Source of the DNA: Pseudomonas tensinigenes
GTDB lineage: Bacteria > Pseudomonadota > Gammaproteobacteria > Pseudomonadales > Pseudomonadaceae
Direction: 5' to 3'
Length of the DNA: 64,000 nt
Assembly (NCBI RefSeq): GCF_014268445.2
Contig: NZ_CP077089.1
Coordinates: 3,713,501 to 3,777,500 of the forward strand
A model generated the notes under the pieces. It searched no databases. It was not told the origin of the DNA and saw nothing but the letters and a program-made list of their open reading frames with translations. Made by a program: the position numbers and the translations under genes. Shown here in pieces: positions 24,213 to 33,087 of this stretch. Within the stretch, counting starts at the first letter, position 1, and every line of letters starts with the position of its first letter.

Positions 24213-25496
24213 TCAGGTGTAGACGGGCCAGGTGTCGACGATTTTGCCGTTGCGCACGGCGAGCAGGTCGCCGAATTGCAGGAGTACGGCTTCGGTCTGG
24301 GTCGGGCGCAGGAAGACTTGATCTTCTATCGTCAGCCCCACGGCGTTCGAGCCATTGACCATCTCTTGATTGGAGCTGCGTCCGTAGACGCTGTTGCTCT
24401 GTAAACCCTGGGGCGATTCGAACTCGGCCATCCAGTTGCCGCCGTAGATGAAGAAGGTCTGGCGCTGATTCTGGTCCCACCACGAAAACAGCTTCGACTT
24501 ATCATCCAGCGCCGGAATATTCACCGCGCCAGTGCTTTTCAACACAGGCGTGGCGATATAGGTCGCGGGCACATGCTCGGTCAGCGATGGCAAATCATAG
24601 TGCGTCGGTTTGAGCATCGCCGTGCCCACCGAAACCTCGCTGCTGAGTTTCTCGTTTTCATGAATGCGATAACTCGGGCTCCCGGCAGTGTTCAGGCACA
24701 AACCGTCATGCCACAACGCGGGAAACTGCTGGCGGGTGAAGTCGACACAGCGCTGATAAATCACCATGACCTTGGCGAACAGTTGATCCGGCGAGCCGAG
24801 AATCCCCGGCACGCCCATGCCCACGAACGGGTCGTAACCCATGAATCCGGCGAATTCCAGATGCCGCGGGTTGGCACTGATCAGCGTGAGCATTTGGCCC
24901 AACACATTCACATCACTGACGCCGCCGCGATGCAGGCCGACATCCAGTTCGATGTTGATGCGCATCCTTGTGCCTAACCCCTGAGCCAGCGCGAGGTATT
25001 GCTGCAAACGCTGCGGCCCGTCGAGCAGCCATTGCAGTTGCTTCGCGGGATCAAACGGGCCTTTGTGGGTTTGGTAGAACAGCGCTGCCGAACGTACCGG
25101 TAATGGTTTGCCAAGCAAAATATCCGACTGTGGAAACGTCAGCGCATCGTGATTGAGAAACGGCTGATGAAACGACATCAGCTTCTGCGTTCCGGCACGT
25201 TGCGCGATGTAGCTCAACAGCCCCGGCGATGGCAGCGACTTCTCCACCAAACGCAATTGCTTGCCACCGCGTTTGACCGATTGCATCACCACATCGATGT
25301 TGTGATCGAGCCGATCCAGGTCGATCAGCAGCACCGGGCGCATTGGCCCGTGGTCCTTCAATTCTTTGTTCAGCGCGCGGAAATAGTCGCTGTACGGCGC
25401 GCCGTGATCCCCCGGGCGCAACCACGCGCCAACACCGACCAAGAGAGCGCCGACACCCAACGTACCGAGAAGAAAGTTACGTCGATTGACCGCCAT
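24213..25496 (-). CDS. PLP-dependent fold-III protein (alanine racemase N-terminal/DSD1-like), exported
   Basis: A 427-residue protein with a twin-Arg-like signal (MAVNRRNFLLGTLGVGALLV). The body resembles D-threonine aldolase / D-serine dehydratase-type enzymes: an N-terminal PLP barrel with LLIDLDRLDHNIDVV and, in place of the usual lysine block, VEKSLPSPGLLSYIAQRAG; INIELDVGLHRGGV; and a C-terminal beta domain (LSSEVSVGTAMLKPTHYDLPSL, VGLTIEDQVFLRPTQTEAVLLQFGDLLAVRNGKI). The ATG overlaps the upstream stop by one base. Substrate is unknown. An exported PLP enzyme of this kind is unusual; loss of activity cannot be excluded. Confidence 0.78.
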   Translation of the reverse strand: MAVNRRNFLLGTLGVGALLVGVGAWLRPGDHGAPYSDYFRALNKELKDHGPMRPVLLIDLDRLDHNIDVVMQSVKRGGKQLRLVEKSLPSPGLLSYIAQRAGTQKLMSFHQPFLNHDALTFPQSDILLGKPLPVRSAALFYQTHKGPFDPAKQLQWLLDGPQRLQQYLALAQGLGTRMRINIELDVGLHRGGVSDVNVLGQMLTLISANPRHLEFAGFMGYDPFVGMGVPGILGSPDQLFAKVMVIYQRCVDFTRQQFPALWHDGLCLNTAGSPSYRIHENEKLSSEVSVGTAMLKPTHYDLPSLTEHVPATYIATPVLKSTGAVNIPALDDKSKLFSWWDQNQRQTFFIYGGNWMAEFESPQGLQSNSVYGRSSNQEMVNGSNAVGLTIEDQVFLRPTQTEAVLLQFGDLLAVRNGKIVDTWPVYT

Positions 25497-26890
25497 CAGC
25501 TCACCCCCAAAATCGACGACAAATGCGCATTGAGAAAGCGCCCGCTCGGATCCAGGGCCTGGCGCACATCGATAAATTCGCGCCATCGCGGGTACAGCGG
25601 TTGCAGGGTTCGCGCATTCAGCGTGTGCAACTTGCCCCAATGCGGCCGGCCGTTGTACTTCCAGAAAATCGGCTCGACCGCCGCGAAGAAGTTGTGATGA
25701 TCCATCTGATAATGCTGGTGCACCGAAATCGAACAGCTGTCGCGACCTTCGAACATGCTCAGCGCAATGTTATCCGCCTTGACGTAGCGGTACTCGATGG
25801 GAAACCAGGTGCGCAAATCCTTGTCCTGAATCAGCTTGAGGATTTCGCGCAGGCACGCCGGGCCGTGTTCGGCTGGCACGGAATACTCCATTTCGTTGAA
25901 TCGCACGGTGCGCACGTTGGCGTAGATGTCGAAGGAGTCGCCGACGCGCTCATCGAAACTCGCCAGATGACGCAAGCTGTTCAGCAGCGTGCGGCGCAGG
26001 TCGGGGAAGTCGCTGCCGTACTTGTCGATCTTTTCGATCAGAGTGACGAACTCGTTGCCACCCTCTTCTTCCGGACTGATCGGCGGCGTGGCCGGGTCAT
26101 CGGTTTCATTGAGAGCAATGGACAAGGCGTAGTCGGAATGGGTGACGACGAGCATTTCCCAGTGCTGGTTTTCACGGGTGTTCTTTTCGAGGTCTTCGAG
26201 CAGCTCTTCGGTCTTGGCGATCCATTGGCGCTCGCGCAAGCGATAAGCCGGGCGGTTTTGCAGACGGATTCTGGTGGTCACGCCGAGTGCACCGAGGGAG
26301 ACGCGTGCGGCGTTGAATACTTCCGGATGGCGCTGGCTGTCGCAGTCCAGTACTTCGCCATTGGCCGTCACTAATTGCATGCCACAAACGTGCGCCGAGT
26401 AGGACTGGAAGTTTTTGCCGGTGCCGTGAGTCGACGTGGCAATGGCCCCGGCGAGGGTCTGGTAATCGATATCGGCCATGTTCTGCAGGGCCTGGCCAAT
26501 GTCTTTCAGCGGCAGGCCCATGCGTGACATCGGTGTGCCGGCGGCGAATTCGGCTTGCAGGGTTTTCGCATCGTGGTCGAGCAGTCCGTTGAAATAGCTC
26601 AGCGACAACAGCGTGCCATCGGTGGGCACCAACGCGCTGAAGGAATGCGCCGAACCGACCGGGCGAATCTTGCCTTGCGCCTGTTTGATGACGGTCACCA
26701 GTTCATCGAGATTCTTTGGCGCCAGCCGCGCCGCCGGCAGGCAACTCTGCCCACCCGACCAGTTGCGCCACGGAATCAGCCGTGGCGCGCGCAGCAATTG
26801 ACCCAATGCCGGGTAACTCGCCAACGCACTGAACGCGCCGACAATGCTTGCCCGTTGCAACAACTGACGCCGAGTCAGATCCATGGTCAT
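25496..26890 (-). CDS. FAD-linked oxidase with D-arabinono-1,4-lactone oxidase (ALO) domain, Tat-exported
   Basis: A 464-residue flavoprotein. A Tat signal (LTRRQLLQRASIVGAFSALAS) precedes a PCMH FAD domain at about 45-220 with RPVGSAHSFSALV and ATSTHGTGKNF, then the ALO domain ending in SGRFLNAHLSSILG and HWGKLHTLNAR (substrate-side motif). It would oxidize a sugar lactone or alditol-like compound in the periplasm. AAGGTG precedes the chosen ATG. A cytochrome c gene lies 10 bases upstream, a likely electron acceptor. Confidence 0.85.
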   Translation of the reverse strand: MTMDLTRRQLLQRASIVGAFSALASYPALGQLLRAPRLIPWRNWSGGQSCLPAARLAPKNLDELVTVIKQAQGKIRPVGSAHSFSALVPTDGTLLSLSYFNGLLDHDAKTLQAEFAAGTPMSRMGLPLKDIGQALQNMADIDYQTLAGAIATSTHGTGKNFQSYSAHVCGMQLVTANGEVLDCDSQRHPEVFNAARVSLGALGVTTRIRLQNRPAYRLRERQWIAKTEELLEDLEKNTRENQHWEMLVVTHSDYALSIALNETDDPATPPISPEEEGGNEFVTLIEKIDKYGSDFPDLRRTLLNSLRHLASFDERVGDSFDIYANVRTVRFNEMEYSVPAEHGPACLREILKLIQDKDLRTWFPIEYRYVKADNIALSMFEGRDSCSISVHQHYQMDHHNFFAAVEPIFWKYNGRPHWGKLHTLNARTLQPLYPRWREFIDVRQALDPSGRFLNAHLSSILGVS

Positions 26891-26900
26891 GCCGGGCACC

Positions 26901-27257
26901 TTATTCAGGGAGGGCTTGGTCGGCCATGAAGCCGATCAGTTGCAAAAACTGCTCTTCGCTGCACTCGACGCACTGGCCCATCGGCGGCATGCCGTTGTAG
27001 CCGTTTATGGCGTGGTCGAGCAGCGTGTCGCTGCCCTGCCGGATGCGCGGCTCCCAGGCTTTGCGGTCACCGGTGAGCGGCGCATTGGCGGCGGGGTTGG
27101 CGTGGCAGAGCTGGCAGCTGTTGGTGTAGATCTGCGCCAGTGCCGGGTCTTGGGGCATGGCGTTATGATCGGTGGTGGCCGGGGGTTTGGGGTCTTCGCC
27201 GCAGCCTGGCAGCGCCATGGCCAACGCCAGCAGCAGAGTGAGTCGGATTGCCCGCAT
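26901..27257 (-). CDS. Cytochrome c5-like lipoprotein
   Basis: A 118-residue c-type cytochrome. The signal ends in the lipobox LALAMALPGC, so the protein is likely lipid-anchored. The heme motif is CQLCH (SCQLCHANPAANAPL) and the distal Met lies in NGYNGMPPMG, followed by CVECSEEQFLQLIGFM, all as in cytochrome c5. It heads the operon with the FAD oxidase and the PLP-fold protein and is likely the oxidase's electron carrier. Confidence 0.87.
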   Translation of the reverse strand: MRAIRLTLLLALAMALPGCGEDPKPPATTDHNAMPQDPALAQIYTNSCQLCHANPAANAPLTGDRKAWEPRIRQGSDTLLDHAINGYNGMPPMGQCVECSEEQFLQLIGFMADQALPE

Positions 27258-27365
27258 AAAAGTCTCGCTTGTTGTTATGCCCACACCTTAAGGCAGCGGC
27301 TGCAGCGGGTTGAGGGCATTGCAGGCCAGAGAGGGGGGCAAACGGGGCCAGCCCTCTCCCCCGAT

Positions 27366-27396
27366 GATCGTTCCCACGCTCTGCGTGGGAACGATC
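27366..27396. repeat. Minimal inverted repeat (GATCGTTCCCACG family)
   Basis: GATCGTTCCCACGC and its inverted complement with a 3-base centre; same ends as the element at 3739-3851. The 290-base gap between the cytochrome gene and the ALDH gene otherwise shows no gene. Confidence 0.8.
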
Positions 27397-27548
27397 AGGC
27401 CAGCGGTTTCGTGCTCTCCTTGAAGCTCTGTTTTGCGCCTCTGCGTGACATTCGGGTGACATTTGCGGGTTTAAATTTCGGCGCATTCAGGCGTATAACC
27501 TGTAGAGACTTTTTGATCTGCATGCGGACATCAACACGGGGTAGCGAC

Positions 27549-29174
27549 ATGACCACAGCAAACATCCTTGGCAATCTGTTCCCTTCTGTCAGCGACATCC
27601 CGGAAAAATACCGCCTCGACGCTCAGGTCGAGCAACGCGAATACCTGGTCGACGGCCAGTTGCGCCGCTGGGACGGCCCGCTCGCCACCGTGCGCAGTCC
27701 GGTCTACCTGAAAGGTGACAATGGCGACGAGCAAGTCATCCTCGGCAGCACGCCGCTGCTCGACGCCGACACCGCCCTCACCGCCCTCGACGCCGCCGTC
27801 CGCGCCTACGACCGTGGGCAGGGCCTGTGGCCGACCATGCGCGTGGCCGAACGCATCCAGCACGTCGAAGCCTTCCTCGGCCGCATGCGCCAGCAGCGCG
27901 AAGCCGTGGTGAAGTTGCTGATGTGGGAAATCGGCAAGAACCTCAAGGACTCGGAAAAAGAGTTCGACCGTACCTGCGACTACATCGTCGATACCATCAA
28001 TGCGCTCAAAGAACTCGACCGCCGCTCCAGCCGTTTCGAACTGGAACAGGACACCCTCGGGCAGATCCGCCGCGTGCCACTCGGCGTCGCCCTGTGCATG
28101 GGCCCTTACAACTATCCGCTGAACGAAACCTTCACCACGCTGATCCCGGCGCTGATCATGGGCAACACCGTGGTGTTCAAACCGGCCAAGCTCGGCGTGC
28201 TGCTGATCCGTCCGCTGCTCGAAGCCTTCCGCGACAGCTTCCCCTCCGGTGTGATCAACGTGATCTACGGCAGCGGACGGGAAACCGTCAGCGCACTGAT
28301 GGCTAGCGGCAAGATCGATATCTTCGCCTTCATCGGCACCAACAAGGCCGCCAGCGACCTGAAGAAACTGCACCCAAAACCACACCGCTTGCGCGCCGCG
28401 TTGGGTCTGGATGCGAAGAACCCGGGCATCGTCTTGCCGGAAGTCGATCTCGACAATGCTGTCAGCGAAGCGGTCACCGGTTCGCTGTCGTTCAACGGCC
28501 AGCGCTGCACCGCACTGAAAATCCTCTTCGTCCATGAAGACGTGGTCGACAGCTTCATTGAAAAATTCAACGCCAAACTGGCCACGCTGAAACCGGGCAT
28601 GCCGTGGGACAGCGGCGTGTCGCTGACGCCACTGCCGGAATCGGGCAAGGTCGATTATCTGCACGGGCTGGTGGCCGATGCGCGCAGCAAGGGTGCCGAA
28701 GTGGTCAACCCGAATGGCGGCGAATCCCGCGAGTCGTTCTTCTACCCGGCGGTGCTGTACCCGGTGAATCCGCAGATGCGTGTCTATCAGGAAGAACAGT
28801 TCGGCCCGGTGGTGCCGATCGTGCCGTACCGTCATCTCGATACCGTGATCGACTATGTGCTGGAGTCGGATTTCGGCCAGCAGTTGAGCATCTTCGGCAC
28901 CAACCCGGTGGCAGTCGGACGGCTGGTGGACACATTCGCCAACCAGGTCGGGCGGATCAACCTCAATGCTCAGTGCCAGCGCGGTCCGGATACCTACCCG
29001 TTCAATGGTCGCAAGAATTCCGCAGAAGGTACGCTGTCAGTACACGATGCATTGCGGGTGTTTTCGATCCGCACACTGGTGGCAACCAAGTTCCAGGACA
29101 GCAACAAGGATCTGATCAGCGAGATCATTCGCGGTCGTGATTCAAGCTTCCTGACCACCGACTACATCTTCTGA
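27549..29174 (+). CDS. NADP-dependent glyceraldehyde-3-phosphate dehydrogenase-type aldehyde dehydrogenase (GapN-like)
   Basis: A 541-residue ALDH-superfamily protein of the GapN-like group. The nucleotide fold includes MGPYNYPLNETFTTLIPALIMGNTVVFKPAK; the catalytic Cys is Cys320 in FNGQRCTALK. At the usual general-base position (LELGGK) this protein reads LGLDAK, so by eye the Glu is replaced by Gly286. It is longer than GapN at the N-terminus (about 30 residues) and C-terminus. The start at 27549 is family-supported; the frame runs open from 26883 through unrelated sequence. The non-phosphorylating reaction yields 3-phosphoglycerate and NADPH; the real substrate is not certain. Confidence 0.85.
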   Translation: MTTANILGNLFPSVSDIPEKYRLDAQVEQREYLVDGQLRRWDGPLATVRSPVYLKGDNGDEQVILGSTPLLDADTALTALDAAVRAYDRGQGLWPTMRVAERIQHVEAFLGRMRQQREAVVKLLMWEIGKNLKDSEKEFDRTCDYIVDTINALKELDRRSSRFELEQDTLGQIRRVPLGVALCMGPYNYPLNETFTTLIPALIMGNTVVFKPAKLGVLLIRPLLEAFRDSFPSGVINVIYGSGRETVSALMASGKIDIFAFIGTNKAASDLKKLHPKPHRLRAALGLDAKNPGIVLPEVDLDNAVSEAVTGSLSFNGQRCTALKILFVHEDVVDSFIEKFNAKLATLKPGMPWDSGVSLTPLPESGKVDYLHGLVADARSKGAEVVNPNGGESRESFFYPAVLYPVNPQMRVYQEEQFGPVVPIVPYRHLDTVIDYVLESDFGQQLSIFGTNPVAVGRLVDTFANQVGRINLNAQCQRGPDTYPFNGRKNSAEGTLSVHDALRVFSIRTLVATKFQDSNKDLISEIIRGRDSSFLTTDYIF

Positions 29175-29223
29175 CGGGGGCCTTGCACTGAGTACGTTCA
29201 GCACCTACCGACTGCCGCCACTG

Positions 29224-30261
29224 TTGCGTCGAATTCTGCGTCCGCTCCTGGACCCGTATCGCCGCTACCGACACGCCCGATTGATCCACGCGGTGCGGGT
29301 GGCATTGGGGTTGCTGGCGACGATTGTGCTGACCACCGGCATCAACCTGCCCCACGGTGAATGGGCATCGGTGACCATGCTGGTGGTCATCGGCGGTTTG
29401 CAGCACCACGGCAACATCGGCAAGAAAGCCGCCGAGCGCGCCACCGGTACTTTGATCGGCGCCGGCGTCGGTTTGTTACTGGTGGCACAGCATGCGTGGC
29501 TCGGCATGCCATGGCTGACCTACTTTGCGATGGCGGTGGTCTGTGGCTTCTTCTCCTATCACGCCATCGGCAAGGGCGGCTATACCGCCCTGCTCTCGGC
29601 AATTACCGTATTCATTGTCGCCGGACATGGCGACAACCCGATCACCGACGGCTTGTGGCGTGGCGTCGACATTCTCATCGGTATTGCGCTGGCGCTGGCG
29701 TTCTCCTTCGCTCTGCCGCTGTACGCGGTGTACTCGTGGCGCTACAACCTGGCCGATGCCTTGCGCGATTGCGCGACGGTATACAGTCGAATCATCAACG
29801 GCCAGCCGGTCAGTGCCGACGAGCACCTGAAGCTGATGAGCCGTTTGAGCGCGGTGATGGTGCAATTGCGTTCGCTGATGCCGTCGGTGTCCAAGGAAGT
29901 AAAGATCTCCATGACCGAACTCGATGCGATCCAGCGCAACCTGCGCATGTGCATCAGCACCCTGGAAATCCTCGGCAACACCCGCCCCGATGCCAACGAC
30001 CCCGAAGCCATGGCTCATCTGCAATCAGCGTTGAAGGCCGAACACCGCATGATCCGCGTGCAATTGATCGGCATGGCCCGCGCCTTGAAATCCGGTGCGA
30101 TACAGCGCCTTGATCGTTCGCTGGCGTTACCGGACGCCAGCCTTGATGCGCCGGTCTACAGCGCGCTGGACGGCTATCGCCTGTTGACCCGGCAACTTGC
30201 GGCGAACATCGCCGAGATGCGCCAGCGCCTGGCCAAAACCGCACCGCGCTGGAACATCTGA
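29224..30261 (+). CDS. FUSC-family inner-membrane transporter (aromatic acid exporter-like)
   Basis: A protein of about 345 residues with a FUSC N-terminal membrane domain: AVRVALGLLATIVLTTGINLPHGEWASVTMLVVI, KKAAERATGTLIGAGVGLLL, further helices to about residue 170, then a cytoplasmic helical domain. FUSC proteins (AaeB, FusC, YccS) export aromatic acids and similar compounds. The nearest standard start is TTG at 29224, but in-frame codons from a CTG at 29188 (LSTFSTYRLPPLLRR) fit an SD (GGGGG) better, so the real start may be 29188. It follows the ALDH gene by 50 bases or less. Confidence 0.82.
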   Translation: MRRILRPLLDPYRRYRHARLIHAVRVALGLLATIVLTTGINLPHGEWASVTMLVVIGGLQHHGNIGKKAAERATGTLIGAGVGLLLVAQHAWLGMPWLTYFAMAVVCGFFSYHAIGKGGYTALLSAITVFIVAGHGDNPITDGLWRGVDILIGIALALAFSFALPLYAVYSWRYNLADALRDCATVYSRIINGQPVSADEHLKLMSRLSAVMVQLRSLMPSVSKEVKISMTELDAIQRNLRMCISTLEILGNTRPDANDPEAMAHLQSALKAEHRMIRVQLIGMARALKSGAIQRLDRSLALPDASLDAPVYSALDGYRLLTRQLAANIAEMRQRLAKTAPRWNI

Positions 30262-30264
30262 GGT

Positions 30265-31158
30265 TTATTGCGCAGCCAGTCGACGCGCCTTGAAGCCCCA
30301 GCCCTGCTGCATGCCAGCGGCCGCGAGGAGAATCGCCGCCACGCCTAGCCATTGCAAAGTCTGCAAGCGATGACCGAACGCAAACCAGTCGACAAAAATC
30401 GCTGCAATCGGGTAAATGAAGGACAGTGCGCCAGTGAGCGCCGTCGGCAATTTCTGGATGGCACCGTACAGCAACACATACATCAAACCGGTGTGAACAA
30501 TGCCCAGCGTCACCAGACTGGCCCAGGCACTCGGCGCTTGTGGCAACGCGCTGAGATGCGCAAATGGCGCCAGCAACAACACCCCGGTGCAGACCTGAAT
30601 CAGGGCAATCAGATGCGGTGGCGTGCCGGTCAGGCGCTTGATGATCAGCGCCGCAATCGCATAGAGAAACGCCGCACCCAACGCCAACGCAATGCCCATC
30701 AGATAGTCGTTGCCGCTTTCACCCTGAGTGCCATGGGCACTGACGATGGCCAGCATGCCAATGAAGGAAATCGCCAGCCAGAACAGCTTTTGCAGGGTAA
30801 TTTTTTCGCCGAGAAACAGCGCCGCCAACCCCACCAGCATGAACGGCTGCACGTTGTACACCGCTGTGCCAATGGCAATCGAAGCGCGGGAGTACGAAGC
30901 AAACAACAGCACCCAGTTACCAACAATCGCCATCCCGCTCAGCACCGCGAGCAGGAAGGTGGTACGGGTCAGAATGCCCGGGCGCAGGAAGCCGAAAGCG
31001 GCACAGATCAGCAGCAAGGTACCGGCACCGAATACGCAGCGCCAGAACACCACATCGAGTACCGGTTGCCCGGAGACCAGCACAAACCAGCCGATCGTCC
31101 CGGATATCAGCATGGCAGCGGTCATTTCAAATGAACCGCGACGGATTGTATTGTCCAT
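30265..31158 (-). CDS. EamA-family (DMT) transporter
   Basis: A 297-residue protein with ten predicted membrane helices in two EamA repeats (MTAAMLISGTIGWFVLVSGQ and LMGIALALGAAFLYAIAALI start the halves). Conserved AALFLGEKITL and SFIYPIAAIFVDW are present. The ATG at 31158 has AGGAGA upstream. Members export amino acids or metabolites. It is divergent from an Lrp/AsnC gene, a common pairing in which the regulator controls the exporter. Confidence 0.88.
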   Translation of the reverse strand: MDNTIRRGSFEMTAAMLISGTIGWFVLVSGQPVLDVVFWRCVFGAGTLLLICAAFGFLRPGILTRTTFLLAVLSGMAIVGNWVLLFASYSRASIAIGTAVYNVQPFMLVGLAALFLGEKITLQKLFWLAISFIGMLAIVSAHGTQGESGNDYLMGIALALGAAFLYAIAALIIKRLTGTPPHLIALIQVCTGVLLLAPFAHLSALPQAPSAWASLVTLGIVHTGLMYVLLYGAIQKLPTALTGALSFIYPIAAIFVDWFAFGHRLQTLQWLGVAAILLAAAGMQQGWGFKARRLAAQ

Positions 31159-31297
31159 CTTCAATCTCCTGTCTTTGTGACAAAAGTATGCCAAGCGAAC
31201 CGGGAGGCGCTCCAGAGCAAAAAGCAGGCTAAACTCGAAATCTGCCTTTTTTATCGTGGGTAATTTTCACTAATTGCCTAATGCTGGAGTTTTTTTC

Positions 31298-31735
31298 ATG
31301 ACTGACGATATTGACCAGATCCTCATCGGCGCATTGATGGAGGATTCGCGGCGCTCGCTCAAAGCCTTGGCGCAAATCAGCGGATTGTCGTCGCCGAGCG
31401 TGGCTGAACGCTTGCGCCGGTTGGAAGAACGCGGTGTGCTCAAGGGCTATACCGTCGAGATCGACCCGAAGTGCTTTGGTTACCAATTGCAGGCCATCGT
31501 CCGGGTGCGGCCACTGCCGGGCCAATTGCAAGAGGTCGAACGGCAGATCCTATCGATCCCCGAATTCACCGAGTGCGACAAAGTAACGGGCGAGGACTGC
31601 TTCATCGCTCGCCTGCACGTGCGCTCGATGGAGCAGTTGGACACCCTGCTCGACCGCCTCAATACGCTGGCTGAAACCAACACGGCGATCGTCAAGAAAA
31701 CCCCGGTCAAACGCCGCTTACCCCCGATGGCGTGA
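31298..31735 (+). CDS. Lrp/AsnC-family transcriptional regulator
   Basis: A 145-residue feast/famine regulator. Helix-turn-helix at about residues 20-45 (LAQISGLSSPSVAERLRRLEERGVLKGYTV) and the RAM ligand-binding domain at 65-140 (VRVRPLPGQLQEVERQILS, CDKVTGEDCFIARLHV). GGAG precedes the ATG at 31298. It is divergent from the EamA transporter gene and probably regulates it in response to an amino acid. Confidence 0.9.
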   Translation: MTDDIDQILIGALMEDSRRSLKALAQISGLSSPSVAERLRRLEERGVLKGYTVEIDPKCFGYQLQAIVRVRPLPGQLQEVERQILSIPEFTECDKVTGEDCFIARLHVRSMEQLDTLLDRLNTLAETNTAIVKKTPVKRRLPPMA

Positions 31736-31792
31736 GTGCTTTTTCTGCATGTTTGGCTTAGATTGGGGTTTTTCCGGCGAAGGATTGGCGGT

Positions 31793-32110
31793 ATGAAAGT
31801 TCAAGCAGTGATGCTGATGGCGTTAATGTTAGGCGGTTGCGGGACAGTGCAGACGGTGATGCGCAACGATCAGGTCGCCGTGGACGATTTGAAATCGAAC
31901 AAATCCTATTGTGGGGCGGTGCCAAGGATCTACAGCGGCGTGATGTATGACTTCTGCAGCCTGCATGCGCCGATAGACCAAGGTAACAAGTACAACGCCG
32001 CCCTCCCCGGTTGGGCGATTGATGCCGTGGCTTCCGGGGTGCTCGACACCTTGTTGCTGCCTTACACGATCTACAGGCAACAGACTGACGGCAGCATCAT
32101 CATCAATTGA
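31793..32110 (+). CDS. YceK/YidQ-family lipoprotein
   Basis: A 105-residue lipoprotein. Signal and lipobox: MKVQAVMLMALMLGGC (Cys16). The mature part has the YceK/YidQ pattern: YCGAVPRIYSGVMYDFCSLHAP and AIDAVASGVLDTLLLPYTIYRQ. AAGGA lies upstream of the ATG at 31793. Function in the family is unknown. A terminator follows. Confidence 0.85.
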   Translation: MKVQAVMLMALMLGGCGTVQTVMRNDQVAVDDLKSNKSYCGAVPRIYSGVMYDFCSLHAPIDQGNKYNAALPGWAIDAVASGVLDTLLLPYTIYRQQTDGSIIIN

Positions 32111-32151
32111 TCGACTACCTGTCCGCGCCCACCGACATTGTCACAGGCAAC

Positions 32152-32177
32152 AAAAAACCCGCATAAGCGGGTTTTTT
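32152..32177. terminator. Bidirectional Rho-independent terminator
   Basis: AAAAAACCCGC, a 4-nt loop, then GCGGGTTTTTT; A-rich and T-rich flanks serve both the YceK-like gene and the convergent Bax-inhibitor gene. Confidence 0.9.
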
Positions 32178-32195
32178 GTTTTTTGCACGTAACAA

Positions 32196-32867
32196 TCAGT
32201 CGTCGCGGCTCATGATGCCGAAGATCTGCAACAAGCTGACGAACAGGTTGTAGATCGATACATACAGGCTGATGGTCGCCATGATGTAGTTACGCTCACC
32301 GCCGTGGATGATGGCGCTGGTCTGGAACAGGATGCACACGGACGAGAACAGCACGAAACCTGCGCTGATCGCCAGTTGCAGACCACTGACCTGAAAGAAG
32401 AAGCTCGCCAGCGTTGCACCCAGCAAGACGAAGAAACCAGCGGTGATGAAACCACCGAGGAAGCTCATGTCCTTGCGGGTGATCAGCACGTAGGCCGACA
32501 GACCACCAAACACCAGCGCGGTCATCGCGAACGCCGAGCTGACCACTTCAGCGCCGCCCTGCATGCCCAGGTAACGGTTGAGGATCGGGCCGAGCAGGAA
32601 ACCCATGAAACCGGTCAGCGCAAAAGCGGACACCAGGCCCCACGCGGAATCACGGAGTTTGTTGGTGAGGAAAAACAGCCCGTAGAAGCCGATCAGCACC
32701 ACGAAAATGTTCGGGTAGCCAACACGCATCTGCTGTGCGACGAAAGCCATGACGCCGCTGAATGCGAGGGTCAGAGCCAGTAGGCCGTAAGTGTTGCGCA
32801 GGACGCGGCTAACCTCTAGCTGCTCAGCCTGCACGCTGTTATTAACTGCGTAATCCTGTTCGCGCAT
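32196..32867 (-). CDS. yccA: Bax inhibitor-1/YccA family membrane protein
   Basis: A 223-residue protein with seven predicted membrane helices. Conserved TYGLLALTLAFSGVMAF, RDSAWGLVSAFALTGFMGFLLGPIL and the C-terminal SLYVSIYNLFVSLLQIFGIMS define the BI-1/YccA group. E. coli YccA binds FtsH and modulates its proteolysis of membrane proteins. A cytoplasmic N-terminus (MREQDYAVNNSVQAEQLEVSRVLRN) and C-terminal SRDD are typical. Confidence 0.93.
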   Translation of the reverse strand: MREQDYAVNNSVQAEQLEVSRVLRNTYGLLALTLAFSGVMAFVAQQMRVGYPNIFVVLIGFYGLFFLTNKLRDSAWGLVSAFALTGFMGFLLGPILNRYLGMQGGAEVVSSAFAMTALVFGGLSAYVLITRKDMSFLGGFITAGFFVLLGATLASFFFQVSGLQLAISAGFVLFSSVCILFQTSAIIHGGERNYIMATISLYVSIYNLFVSLLQIFGIMSRDD

Positions 32868-32944
32868 GGCGACACTCCTGTTGGTTTGAAACGTTCAGTC
32901 GCAAAGATCATAACAGACGCTCTGTAACAAGCCATGCAGAGAGT

Positions 32945-32972
32945 TTGACAGTGTGTTTCATTCAGGTATTAT
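32945..32972 (+). promoter_or_regulatory. Sigma-70 promoter of tRNA-Ser
   Basis: A perfect -35 TTGACA (32945) and TATTAT -10 (32967) with a 16-base gap, then a GC-rich GGCGCCCGC discriminator, typical of stringently controlled tRNA genes. The tRNA starts 18 bases after the -10. Confidence 0.85.
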
Positions 32973-32989
32973 GGCGCCCGCAACGCAAC

Positions 32990-33077
32990 GGAGGTGTGGC
33001 CGAGTGGTTTAAGGCAACGGTCTTGAAAACCGTCGACTGTAACAGGTCCATGAGTTCGAATCCCATCGCCTCCGCCA
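32990..33077 (+). tRNA. tRNA-Ser(TGA)
   Basis: An 88-nt class II tRNA including an encoded CCA. Acceptor GGAGGTG pairs with CGCCTCC; the anticodon loop CTTGAAA inside the ACGGT/ACCGT stem gives anticodon TGA; the variable arm and TTCGAAT T-loop are intact. The gene lies immediately before the prophage and is a plausible integration marker. Confidence 0.97.
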
Positions 33078-33087
33078 TATTTGGTAC

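Noticed and set aside
26883-27548. A 222-codon N-terminal extension of the ALDH
   Set aside because: It runs antisense through the cytochrome c gene and a palindromic repeat; the ALDH family start is at 27549.
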